From Purpureocillium takamizusanense (Eukaryota; Ascomycota; Sordariomycetes; Hypocreales; Ophiocordycipitaceae): DNA of 64,000 bases. The translations under genes and the position numbers were made by a program. The notes beneath the pieces are model-generated. The model was not told the origin of the DNA, made no database searches, and worked only from the letters and a program-made list of their open reading frames with translations. Below are positions 1 through 9,637 of this stretch, piece by piece; within the stretch, counting starts at the first letter, position 1, and each line of letters starts with the position of its first letter. The stretch lies in NCBI RefSeq assembly GCF_022605165.1, contig NC_063068.1, positions 3,658,001 through 3,722,000 of the forward strand, in the 5' to 3' direction.

Positions 1-30
1 TGCCATCGACGGAGGGTACGGCAATAATAT

Positions 31-420
31 CTAACCCATCATCTGCGCAGTTAGAAGAGCAAGTGCTCTTAGACACCGCATGCGTTCGCCGTAATCTGGC
101 CTTGTGATTCCATACAACAGATAGTCCGTCGTGTCGGAATCGTTCATGGCCCGATCGCAGAGAATCCTCGTGGCGACTTCTCTGATAGAGTAGTTTGGAT
201 GGTTTAAGAGCTTTTCCAGGGTCCCGGCTTTCAGCGCATCCTCGGTCTCCTGGGTGATGTATTGCGTCTTTGGCTCCGGAGTGGGCATCTCGTTGTCGTC
301 ACGGACAAGCGTGAGGGCGGTGACCATGGTGCTGACGAGTCCGAAGGCGGCACAGCCAATAACCACCAAGACCACCCGCTCATCGCGAGCCATGGACAAA
401 AGCCTGCTAGTAAAGCTCAT
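31..420 (-). CDS. Small membrane-anchored armadillo-like protein, 3' end uncertain
   Basis: A 129-residue reading frame starting at 420. The N-terminus has a membrane helix at about residues 16-40 (VVLVVIGCAAFGLVSTMVTA). A short helical region follows, with the phrase LLNHPNYSIREVATRILCDR and then YGITRPDYGERMRCLRAL. I recall this arrangement from an uncharacterised small fungal family with an armadillo-like fold, and no function is known to me. The frame stops at 31-33 just after MMG. A possible donor (GTTAGA) sits at the last codons, so the gene may continue through an intron past the left edge. It diverges from NOP14 with a 328-base shared upstream region. The start is well supported; the end is not. 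Confidence 0.6.
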   Translation of the reverse strand: MSFTSRLLSMARDERVVLVVIGCAAFGLVSTMVTALTLVRDDNEMPTPEPKTQYITQETEDALKAGTLEKLLNHPNYSIREVATRILCDRAMNDSDTTDYLLYGITRPDYGERMRCLRALALLTAQMMG

Positions 421-748
421 GCTGGAATGAAGATGGAGACGAATACACCATAACGATGCGGCTCGGAGAAGTCGTTTGGGAGGCGAATGATATGAGTCTC
501 AACTCTCGAGCTCCGAGATAGCCTGCCTGTTCGCCAGGAGTGGGTCGACTGATTTGCCGCGTTGCCGCAAGTCACCGCCAAAAGCTTGAGCCAAAAACGG
601 CATAGCGCGTAATTCTGGCGCGCTGCAGAGTGGGGGGTGCACGATCAAACTGTACTGCCGTTATCGATAGCAGCTCTATTCGAAAAATTTCCTGAAACTC
701 GAGCCTTGTTACAACATCACCCAGCCTGAGAACCGACAGCAGCCCAAC
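421..748. promoter_or_regulatory. Divergent promoter region between the small membrane gene and NOP14
   Basis: 328 bases separate the two divergent start codons, so this segment must hold both 5' leaders and promoters. I see no clear TATA box and no coding sequence. Confidence 0.5.
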
Positions 749-3530
749 ATGGCCGGGTCCCAGCTGAAGCGCCTCAAGGCGTCACTCAGGGAGCAGGGCA
801 TCACCGGGCCGCAACAATCGAAGAGGCAGAAACGCAAGCTCGCACAGGACGGTCGTGCGCGTAATGGGAAGAGGCTGCAGAGGGGAGTGGTCCTCGAAGG
901 CATCCGCGATCAGTTCAACCCTTTCGATCTCAAGCATGCGAAGGGTCCGAAATTCGAGGTCACTTCCAACAAGACACTCACCGGCGATGCAGCAAAGGGC
1001 ATCAGGGGTCGCCCTGGACAAGCCAGGGCGGCCGGTGAGGAACGAGTAAGCCTATTGGGTCCTTTCCCCATAGCGACAGTTTCTAATGTTCTGGTTGCTT
1101 CAGCGTCGCGAAACTCTTTTGGTCGACATGCAACGGCGCAACAAGGTCGGCGGTATTCTGGATCGCCGATTTGGCGAAAACGACCCGACCATGACGCCCG
1201 AAGACAAGATGCTGGAACGTTTCGCACGGGAAAAGCAGAGAAGTCACAGGAAGAGTTCCATGTTCGACCTGGAAGATGACGAGCCCGTAGAAGGTGGTCT
1301 TACACATGGAGGAAAGACTCTGACATTTGAGGACGAAGAGCCTGTCGACGACTTTCAAGAGAATGACTTGGACGGCTACGACAGCGATGGATCAGTGCGG
1401 GAGAGACAGCGGCTCAAGCGCATACGCGCCATGGCCAGTGAGACAAATGAGGACGAGGACGAACAGCCGGATCGCAAGAAGACGAAGAAAGAAGTCATGG
1501 AGGAAATCATTGCGAAGTCGAAAATGCACAAATACGAGAGGCAGGCGGCCAAAGAGGACGACGAGGAATTGCGGGCCGAACTCGATAAGGACCTGCGGGA
1601 CATCCAATCGCTTTTGACGTCGGCCTCCAAAACTTCTCAAGCGCGCAGTGTAGCCAATGCTCTCGCTTCCACCATAGCTGGCGAGGACAGGGATGCATTC
1701 GAGAAGAATTACGATCTTCAAGTGAAGCAGCTGGCGCAAGACAAGAGAGCCCAGCCCACCGAACGCACCAAGACAGAAGAGGAAAAAATAGAAGCGGAAT
1801 CAAAGAGGCTGCGAGAGCTTGAAGAGAAACGCCAGAAGCGGATGAGGGGCGAGGAGGTCTCCGACAGCGAGGAAAGCGAAAACGACATGAAAGTGGCCGA
1901 TGAAGATGCCAATGCTTCCGAAGATGACGACTTTGGGCTCGGCAGCGGTATCAGAACCAGACCAACCGCCACAGAGCTCGGTTTCGACGATGAGGACGAC
2001 TTCATCATCGATGACGACCTAGTGGCAAGCGGATCCGAACTCGAGTTACCGGACAGCGACGCTGAGTTGGATGCGGAAGAATCTGGCGATGACGCACCAG
2101 ATGAGGACGATGAAGAAGACGATTTCACCGCAGGTTTACTCAACGAGGAAGAGGCACGAAACCCCGTCTTCAAGGCCGAGACTGCTGCCAAGGCTTCTGC
2201 GTTGCAAAAGCCCGATGAGCATGGCTTGCCGTACACATTCCCGTGTCCTCAGACCTGCGAGGAATTCGAGACCATCACGAGACCATTTCCCAGCCAGCAT
2301 ATTCCCACCATCGTGCAGCGGATACGAGCGCTTTATCATCCTAAGCTTGACAGCCAGAACAAGGAACGCCTCGCCAACTTCTCCCTGGCCCTGGTTGACT
2401 TCATCTCCTCAGAGTGGAACCCTGATTCTTCTCCCTCGTTCCTAGTGCTGGAAAGCGTTGTGCGACATATCCACTCACTCTCAAAAATGTTTGCGATCGA
2501 GATCGCTCAAAAATTCAGGGAGCGTATCGCAGAGATTGGTAGCAAGCGACCCTTGGCCCCTCTGCCGTCGGACCTGATCCTCCTCACAGCTGTTGGAACC
2601 ATTTTCCCCACCTCGGATCATTTCCATCAAGTAGTAACACCTGCCATGCTGACGATAGGGCGGGCACTTGGGCAACAAGTTCCTCAAAATCTAGCCGACT
2701 ACGCTGTCGCAACGTATCTATCAATCATTGCCTTGCAGTACCAGCAATTATCGAAGCGATACGTTCCCGAACTTGTCAACTCTTGCTTAAACACCATATG
2801 CGCTCTCGCTCCCACTCCATCTCCAAAGCAGTCCGGCAACTTTCCTCAGCATGATCCCCCAACCAAGATCCGGCTACAGAACGCCACCGGGGTGTCTCCC
2901 AGGAAACTGTCGTTTGCAGACTGCCTCGTATCCGACATCAAAGGGAGAGACGCGACTTCCCTCAAGGTTGCCATTCTCGATACGACTATGCAGATCCTCG
3001 ACGCGGGTGCAGATCTGTGGGCAGGCAAAGAGGCTTTCCCAGAGATTTTCAACCAGGTTGCTTCTGTGCTGAAATTGTTGGGTGGGCAGTCAAACCGCGT
3101 GCAGTTGCCTGGCGCGCTCTGTGACCAGGCCGAGAAACTGGGAGTCAAGCTAGCACGCATGTCGCGACTTGCACAGATTTCACGCCGCCCCTTGGAGCTG
3201 CACCACCATCGTCCTCTCGCCATTAAGACATACATTCCCAAGTTCGAGGAGACCTTTGACCCGGACAAGCACTACGACCCGGATCGCGAGCGCGCCGACT
3301 TGGCCAAGCTCAAGAAGGAGCACAAGCGGGAGCGCAAGGGTGCTATGAGAGAATTGAGGAAGGATGCCAATTTCATGGCGCGGGAGAAACTGCGCATCAA
3401 AAAGGCCAAGGACGAGGCCTACGAAAAGAAGTACAAGCGCCTCGTCGCGGAGATCCAGAGCGAAGAGGGCCGCGAATCAAACGCGTACGACAGGGAGAAG
3501 CAAGCTCGCAAGAGGGCGAGGAACAGATAG
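749..3530 (+). CDS. NOP14: Nucleolar protein NOP14 (90S pre-ribosome, 18S rRNA maturation)
   Basis: Two exons, 749..1045 and 1104..3530, give 907 residues. The intron has donor GTAAGC, branch TTCTAAT and acceptor CAG, and the join reads GEER|RRETLLVDMQ. Family landmarks are visible: DQFNPFDLKHAKGPKFEV near the N-terminus, NKVGGILDRRFGENDPTMTP after the join, long acidic stretches in the middle (residues about 240-420), a helical core, and a basic C-terminus with the FDPDKHYDPDRERADLAKLK region. NOP14 proteins are nucleolar members of the small-subunit processome required for early pre-18S cleavages and 40S assembly. Length is close to the usual 800-900. The only intron lies near the 5' end. 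The next gene is on the same strand 530 bases downstream. The family call is very secure. Confidence 0.95.
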
Positions 3531-4060
3531 ACAGTCCGTGTCATTCAGTTGTAATCGCATGTCCTGGCGAAATTCCACATATCCTGCAGACAGTGTCCCC
3601 TTGTCCGTGATGAGGGATCAAAGGAACCGGTCGTAGTGACTTATCAGCCAACACAACAAGTTACGGAAAGTATGGCCACGGCGATGTGTTTAACTGGCTA
3701 CAATAGCGATGTTATGAACAGTTAAAGCCTTGCTGCTGTCCTCATTCTGTAGCCCGAAGTTTGTTTCATAGGCAGCCTTGTCAGTCAGGCTTCCGCAGAA
3801 AAGTGGACCTGACGGCTGCCACCACTTGCCCCCAGCAAGTTGGCACAGCACACTCACTTTGCGAGCTACAAGTGCGCAGGCTCGCTCATTTCCCTGTCAA
3901 CATACACCCGACACGTTCCCGTTCTTCTCCTTTTGGAATAGCTCTGCCTCTGGTGAGCAAGACCTGCGTTTGTTTTGCAACAACAACCACACTAACACGG
4001 ACGCAATAATGGCCAAGATTACAGCTCTCCTTCCACGGAACCCTGCCACAACTTGGCGCG
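3531..4060 (+). other. Intergenic: NOP14 3' region and 5' leader of the G-patch gene
   Basis: 530 bases without a conserved ORF. The right part is probably the transcribed leader of the downstream gene and contains a putative leader intron at 3953-4024. I see nothing else recognisable. Confidence 0.5.
3953..4024 (+). other. Putative 5' UTR intron of the G-patch gene
   Basis: Donor GTGAGC follows CTCTG, a branch-like CACTAACAC lies near 3988, and the acceptor is TTACAG at 4024. Splicing would remove an upstream out-of-frame ATG at 4009 that otherwise opens a frame overlapping the true start at 4061. Based only on splice signals. Confidence 0.5.
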
Positions 4061-5071
4061 ATGGCGTCTGGCAAAGAGGAGAATGCAAAGGGCCCGGCTC
4101 CCGGCCCCGACGGAGAAGAAGATGACTACATGACTATGATCATCCCGGACCCCGTCAAGAAAGAGACTTCTTTACAACGTGCGACGCGACTCAAGCGCGA
4201 GGCCCGGGAACGCGGCGTGATCAAGTCCAAAGCGCAGCTTGCAAAGGAAGCCGACGAAGCGCGCGAGAAGGCCCTGTCTACGTCTTTATTCGACGCGCCG
4301 CGCACGCAGCAGAGCAAGGGGCTGGCCATGATGGCCAAGATGGGATTCACCGGTGGAGGGCTCGGCAAACAGTCTGCAAAGGGCACGCCGCCTGCGGGCA
4401 TCACGGAACCCATCAGCGTGGCCGTAAAGGACAACCGTGGCGGCGTCGGCCTCGACGCCGAGAAGAGGAGGCGCGCCGAGGAGTCGGGCGAGGGACAGCG
4501 GGCGGCGAAAGCGGCCAGGCTGTTTGAGGACATTGATCCAGCCACGTACAGGGAAAGGATGAGCAGGGAGCGCCAGGCCGAGAAATGGGAGAGGCAGGTT
4601 ACGGCGGCCCAACGAGTCGCAGCAACCCTCGACGGCGAAAACATACCCGGCGAGGAAGCTGAAGATGACGAGATCCCGCCAGCAGAGCGCCGCCCTATAT
4701 CAACGCGGCGCCTCAAATCGTATCCCAAAGAGTACAGGGCGTATGTCCGCAAGGTACAGGAACAGGACCGCCTTAAGCGCGACCGCGCCTTGCTTGCCGC
4801 ACGCCGCCACGACCGCGACCTCAACGGCGATGAAGACAACGACGATCTCACTGCCCTCGGCAAAAAGGTCGAAGAATACGTGGAGGCGGAGGACTTGGAC
4901 GAGAGTGACGAGGAGTTGGAGGAATTCACCAACCTCGGTGCCGACGAGCAATTGAACAGCGTCGTCATGTATCTACGGGAGAAGCACAACTACTGCTTCT
5001 GGTGCAAGACGGCGTACCCTGACCGGGACATGGATGGTTGTCCGGGCACTACGGAAGATGATCATGACTGA
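4061..5071 (+). CDS. G-patch domain protein, GPATCH11 family
   Basis: Single exon of 336 residues. A G-patch domain lies at about residues 85-135 (QQSKGLAMMAKMGFTGGGLG followed by NRGGVGLD). The C-terminus ends in the DUF4187 module with paired cysteines (NYCFWCKTAYPDRDMDGCPG). This order is that of human GPATCH11 (also called CENP-Y) and its fungal relatives. G-patch proteins commonly activate DEAH-box RNA helicases; a specific role here is inferred only. The middle is rich in Arg, Glu and Lys and probably helical. An ATG at 4009 is in another frame and likely falls in a leader intron, so 4061 is taken as the start. Confidence 0.88.
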   Translation: MASGKEENAKGPAPGPDGEEDDYMTMIIPDPVKKETSLQRATRLKREARERGVIKSKAQLAKEADEAREKALSTSLFDAPRTQQSKGLAMMAKMGFTGGGLGKQSAKGTPPAGITEPISVAVKDNRGGVGLDAEKRRRAEESGEGQRAAKAARLFEDIDPATYRERMSRERQAEKWERQVTAAQRVAATLDGENIPGEEAEDDEIPPAERRPISTRRLKSYPKEYRAYVRKVQEQDRLKRDRALLAARRHDRDLNGDEDNDDLTALGKKVEEYVEAEDLDESDEELEEFTNLGADEQLNSVVMYLREKHNYCFWCKTAYPDRDMDGCPGTTEDDHD

Positions 5072-5366
5072 AAGCAACGATGCATACCGCTGTAAAACTG
5101 TAGCTTTACATGAAATCATGTAACCTTCCAAGTTTCTCCACCGCAGCTGTGATCATGGGCGCTGTCTCCTTGTGTTAAAAGGCCCTGTTCGTCACTGAGC
5201 AGTCTGCGCGCCGGCGTCTTCAAAGGCGGCCCTTGGTAGCCATCTTTCATATTCAATAGTCTACTGCAGTTACGCTTCTACATTTACACGTTCCCTCAAC
5301 ATACATGAACACGACAATTTTTTCCTCGCCAATGATGGTCAAGTCGCCTTGCCGCACTAACGCAGC
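5072..5366. other. Convergent intergenic segment
   Basis: 295 bases between the stop codons of two convergent genes. It presumably holds both 3' UTRs and polyadenylation sites. I see no coding sequence. Confidence 0.5.
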
Positions 5367-6748
5367 CTACCTCTTCTTGCCCTTGCGCTTGTTGGCCTTG
5401 CCGCCACTCTGGGCGCCGGTCGTCTTTACCTTGCTGAGCGAGTCGATGCTCTTGTCCAACATCTCAAAATCCTCGCCAGCCGAGTCAGTGGTGGGGGTAT
5501 GCTGTGGGGTGTCCGAATCGTCGTGGAAATCTTGGGCGCCAAGTTCCTCGTGCTTCTTGGTCACAAAGCGACCGACAGTCTTATTGAAGAACCAGAGAGG
5601 GACACGGACGACCGCTGTGTCCTTGATCGTCGGCTGCAGGAGTTCATCGGGCTGCCGAACAGTAAGCACGAGGTCACGCACGCGACATGTACGTGAGCGA
5701 CACTTACATCAAGTAGATACTCGTTGACGTTGCCCTCCTCGTCCGCTTCTTCAAGAAAGACGTCGCCGAGGGAGTCGACAACAAGGACCTTGCCATTCTC
5801 GGCGACAACCCTCTTGCGCGCCCCAGTGGGCGCGGGACCAGCTGAAGTGTCGGGGGGCGTGGCGCTCTGCGCCTTGCGGCTCGCCTTCTTGGAGCGACCG
5901 CGGCCATCTTCCTTTTTGGACTCCTTCTCTTGCATACGCCGCTGCTTTCTGTTCATGGGCATGGGAGGGGCCTCGTCGTCCGAGTCGGACGCGGGCGCAG
6001 GCGCGGGTGCAGGCGCTGCGCTTACGCCGGGGATGCCCATGCTGCCCCACGCCGTGTCCCTGGCGAACTTGACGTAGCGCTGGACAAACTCCTTCTGCCG
6101 CTTCCAGCTCATGTACAGGACGAGGTAGTGGATGGCTCCGCCGCCGAGCACGAACAGTCCCAGCATGACGGTGCCCAGGCCGGGCCGGTAGCGGTTGTAG
6201 TAGTAGTCGGTGCCCTTCCAGAGCGGGAATCCGTTGGAGAGGAAATGGTCGTACCGCTGGCGGGATGAGCCGCGCAGGATGTTGGCGATGAGGGACAGGC
6301 GGGCCTGGCACTCCGAGGCCTGCTTGACGGCCGTCCTGATCTCGGCCGAAGTGGGCGGCTTCGCAACGTGCACGCCGCCGCCGCCCGACTTGGCCTTCTT
6401 GGAGGCAGCAGCTTTGGCGCGGTCGGCCTTGAGCTGCTGCTTGACCTTGTCTGGGTGCAGCGACCTCGTCTTCTTGCGATATGCCTTGTTGATGTCATCC
6501 TGCGACGCGCTCGGGAGGATGCCCAGGATCTCGTAGAATGTAGCCCCAGGGTTCGGCTCGTGCGCCGCGATCTCATCGCGGATGCGGAAGATTTCGCGGT
6601 CTGCGAGTTCCAGCCGTCGTCAGTCAAACCACCGCGATGCGTGCAAGGCGAAGGAGCACTGGCAGCTGCACGTACCTTCCTTGTCCCATGCCGCGGTCAG
6701 CGGGCTGAGGAGGGACAATATCCCGATCGAGAGATATGCAATCTTCAT
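5367..6748 (-). CDS. ERJ5: ER membrane J-domain co-chaperone, ERJ5 family
   Basis: Three exons on the minus strand, 6748..6676, 6600..5708 and 5651..5367, encode 416 residues. Exon 1 encodes a signal peptide (MKIAYLSIGILSLLSPLTAA). Exon 2 carries the J domain: FYEILGILPSASQDDINKAY, then the essential HPD motif at residues 73-75. A membrane helix lies at about 165-188 (GTVMLGLFVLGGGAIHYLVL). An Ala/Pro-rich and then basic cytosolic tail follows, and exon 3 ends in a Lys-rich stretch (KANKRKGKKR). Introns have donors GTACGT and GTAAGT and CAG acceptors. ERJ5 proteins stimulate the ER Hsp70 (Kar2/BiP) and help ER protein folding. It is longer than the yeast protein (about 295), mostly through the C-terminal tail. 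Confidence 0.9.
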
Positions 6749-7837
6749 GTCGGCGTCGTTGAGTGCACCGCTTGGGCGCGATTGTGTCGGCGGTGCTTGG
6801 GGAAATAAAACTTGTGCAGCCGAGTAAGTTTTGCTCGGGGTGCGCGCCAGCGCTTGTAGTACATAAGGTACGTGTAGACCGGCAGACCGACCGGGCTGCT
6901 GGCGGAACGGCCAAGTGGCGGGAAGGGTCCCTGGCTGGCCCCACTCCAGGTCCGTGGTCAGTCAGGGCTCTGCTCTGCTCTGGCCCCCCTGATGATGCTT
7001 CGAGGATGTGGAGGCTTGCGTCGAGGCGCATGAAGCGACACGGCGGGACTTGAAATGAACATGATGCGTCGAGTGCGTGCGTGCGTCTTGTAGTGTGCCA
7101 CGCGCGAGAGACCTAACCCTACGTACTACTAGGTAATGGCTACGTACAGTATACTTCGTGCAGGCGGCCATACAAAACATACAAAGGCGAGCACGAACCA
7201 GGTAGCAGAGTTGAGGCTGAAGCCAGCATAACCCGAAGACCAGGGCCCAAGACATCCTCCCCATCTCGAGCGAAGCAGTCTACCAGCAAGCTGCTACCCG
7301 GTAATAAGGCGCGCCAAGCGAAGCAGTCTCTGCACCGCTTTGCTGCCTGGTAAAAGCGTAGCTGGGGCAGCTGGCGGATGCCCAACATAAACATGTCAGA
7401 ACGGGAGATGATCTCATCATACTCCAGGGGCTTGGATGATGGCTCAAAAACGTCCCGTACGACGGGCGATCGGGGAGGTTCGTTGAGATGGCCCGTAGCA
7501 GTGCCTGTCGATTCAACGAGCCCGATACAACACGATGAAAGTGGCGATACCCTCCAATAGGGTAAAAAATACGCCAGCTCCCTGCCGAATTGTCTCTTGT
7601 GGGCATGACAGCATGGTTCATAGGCCTGCACGGGGATCGGAAACGTAACTTGAGACATGGAGGCGACAGCAGCCGCCGGAACCCGTGCTCCGATTCCCTC
7701 TGTTTGAAAACGAAAAGGGAAGGACTCGCTGCTTCCCGCTCTTCCACAAAAGTAGAGAGTCAGGGGAATAAAAAACATCAGACTTCGACGTCGAGGTCAT
7801 GGCGACAGCCCAATGCCGAAAATGCAAAAAAAAAATA
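6749..7837. other. Intergenic, ERJ5 upstream region to tRNA gene
   Basis: About 1.1 kb. Frames up to 212 codons exist on the minus strand (7140-7778), but their composition is not protein-like and I recognise no family. TACGTAC-rich sequence occurs around 7120-7155. The right end holds the poly-T terminator of the tRNA gene. Confidence 0.4.
7826..7835 (-). terminator. RNA polymerase III poly-T terminator
   Basis: Ten consecutive T on the minus strand begin two bases after the discriminator base of the initiator tRNA. This is a typical Pol III termination signal and supports a live transcription unit. Confidence 0.8.
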
Positions 7838-7962
7838 TAGCAATTGTACGTTTCGATCGTACGACCTCCGGGTTATGAGCCCGGCTGGTTGCAAGTTAGC
7901 TTGATTCAGAATGGCTCCGCATTGAGTATAGACGTACCGCGCTTCCACTGCGCCAAATTGCT
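7838..7962 (-). tRNA. Initiator tRNA-Met (CAT) interrupted by a 53-nt insertion
   Basis: Read on the minus strand, the 5' half is 7962..7938 and the 3' half 7884..7838. Joined, they give 72 nt with every stem paired: acceptor AGCAATT/AATTGCT, D stem GCGC/GCGC, anticodon stem CCGGG/CCCGG around loop CTCATAA, variable AGGTC, and T stem GTACG/CGTAC around loop ATCGAAA. Hallmarks of a eukaryotic cytoplasmic initiator are present: the A1:U72 pair, three consecutive G-C pairs below the anticodon loop, and A54/A60 in the T loop. The A box (TGGCGCAGTGG) and B box (GATCGAAAC) are intact. A TATATA lies about 34 bases upstream and a T10 terminator follows. The insertion 7937..7885 sits between positions 26 and 27. 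The gene looks functional only if the insertion is removed. Confidence 0.9.
7885..7937 (-). other. Spliceosomal-type intron inside the initiator tRNA gene
   Basis: The 53-base insertion begins GTACGT on the minus strand, contains GCTAAC near its 3' end and ends AACCAG. These are the donor, branch point and acceptor signals of the protein-gene introns in this window, and the length falls in their range. Canonical nuclear tRNA introns lie at 37/38 and are cut by the tRNA endonuclease; this one is at 26/27. I see no obvious exon-exon helix that would give a bulge-helix-bulge motif, but I could not fold it. Whether it is spliced is unknown. Confidence 0.7.
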
Positions 7963-7995
7963 TTGAGCTTGGTGAAGAGTCAGCGTTTATTTTGG

Positions 7996-8001
7996 TATAT
8001 A
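7996..8001 (-). promoter_or_regulatory. TATA element upstream of the tRNA gene
   Basis: TATATA lies about 34-39 bases upstream of the tRNA 5' end. Upstream TATA elements support Pol III transcription of tRNA genes in some fungi such as fission yeast, where TFIIIB binds them. Assignment is by position and sequence only. Confidence 0.5.
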
Positions 8002-9182
8002 AGCCCAAATCTATAGTGGGGCTGAAACTTCCCGATCAACACCACAATCGGGCACCACTGTCGTGGACATCAAGTGGTTTCGAGAAGAGCGAAATGAGCA
8101 CGAGCTGTTTTCTTTTTCATAATAATAACTATTTGGACGCTGGCTAATCTGTATCTGGCCACCGCCGACCAAGGTGTTCCGAAGCGTCTGAGTGCCTCCA
8201 GTAATGAAAACATCGAAGTCGGCAGTATTTACAAAGTAGCTGCAATCTGGGTTGTGGCAACAATCAGCCTTCACGTTCCGCCTCTACCTCGACAGTGAGC
8301 AACCGATTCTTCTGGTTCACGCATTTGCTCTTTGTTAATTTGCAAGCTTCTGCATCAAATTATGCACCCGGGGTGGCACCTGATGAAACGAGTACAAGCA
8401 GCGTGGTGATTTCCGCTCGGCGGAGGGGCGATGGTCAAGACTCAACCCGCCACTGCGACTTGGCGGAACGACGGCGAGTCTCGCTGGCCAGCACGGGTGA
8501 GAGTGTCTCTCGCAATTGGGTTGCGACACCCGTCGCTTTCCCGTACTTTGCTCAACGGCGGTCCGACTACAAGGCCAAGCTCGTGTCGTCCGTCCTGTAG
8601 GGTAGCCTTCTAGTATAGTGACCGCTTCAAGAGAGCATCACAACCACGCGTGGTATCGAGTTGAGTGTCGTTGCATGAACGATTGAATGTCGAACGTGTG
8701 AAAATTTGAAGGCAGACACCACAGAGCGCAGGATGGCTTGGTCTTGCAAAGGTTGCAGGCTTGATCGGCGTCACCAGTGCTGGTCTGGATCTGATCGCCG
8801 GGCGGGAAGAAAGCATTCTGTCGGTGAAGTTGTTCCATTGGTACCTATTCGACGATCACACCTCTGCACACGCTTGGAAACCCAGCTGGACTGATGACCC
8901 TGCCGACCTCCCTGCGCGCGAAGACGACCTGTTCCATCAGCCGACATGGCATGCATTCAGAACCCCCGCCAGTATGGACGCATCAAAGCGGAGCCCAAAG
9001 CCGGGCCACACCCTCCCCAGCCTCCCCTGACTGGAGACCGATCCTCAGCACCAACTGAGGGTCAACGGCGCTGTCCAATCTGCAAGGCTCTCTCCCCGCC
9101 ATCGATATGGCGGTCCAGTTCCCTGAATCCCTGCAAGTAGTACTTCGTACTCGTCCGTAGTGGCGCCAGCTTCGGAACACAA

Positions 9183-9197
9183 CCCCCCCCCCCCCCC
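9183..9197. repeat. Homopolymer C15
   Basis: Fifteen consecutive C in intergenic DNA, a simple repeat. Length may be unreliable in sequencing. Confidence 0.85.
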
Positions 9198-9637
9198 AGC
9201 CACTCGAATTTACGGTGAGGTGAGGTTGAAACGGAGGAGGGGCCGCTGGTGCCCCTACAGCACACGCAATGCGAACTGTTGACCCTCCTCTGCTTCTGTC
9301 TGACCTGCAGGGCGTTGGAGTTTGTGTGTGGCCTGCCGAGAGCTCACCACCAGTCTGCCCTCGCCAACGGCTCCTCCATCCAGCCATTGCGCAACTGAGA
9401 AGGGCCTCCACAAGAGAGCGAAACACACAGCCTGTGATTTTTTTTGAGGCTACTTTTCCGATCCGGGGGTTTCGCTTCTCTTGTTCTTGTTCACGGAACC
9501 CGAGTAGCATCATCGTCTAAAGCGTATCAGTGGTGGCACGACCGCAGCGGGACCTGCTCCCAGCGATCAGCCTTTGGCCCCATCGCCAGACAACACACAC
9601 ATCACCGTGCGGATAAGTGCTCGACAGTACGTACGCC

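Larger units (their letters stand above)
7963..9637. other. Intergenic, tRNA upstream flank and promoter of the SR-rich protein gene
   Basis: About 1.7 kb. The left part (to about 8300) is more AT-rich than its surroundings and has an 87-codon minus-strand frame (8011-8274) that I cannot identify. The rest has no convincing gene. It contains a C15 run (9183-9197) and one copy of the GTACTTCGTAC motif (9140-9150). Confidence 0.4.

Noticed and set aside
1718..2236. Ser-rich 172-codon frame antisense to NOP14 (and a similar 287-codon frame opposite the G-patch gene at 4126-4989)
   Set aside because: Poly-Ser is the mirror of the acidic or Arg/Glu-rich coding strand. Both are shadow frames.
4009..4125. 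ATG at 4009 as the start of the G-patch protein
   Set aside because: It is in a different frame from the conserved protein, and the frame ends at 4125 after 38 codons.
7140..7778. 212-codon minus-strand frame
   Set aside because: No recognisable motif; composition like non-coding DNA. Not annotated as a gene.
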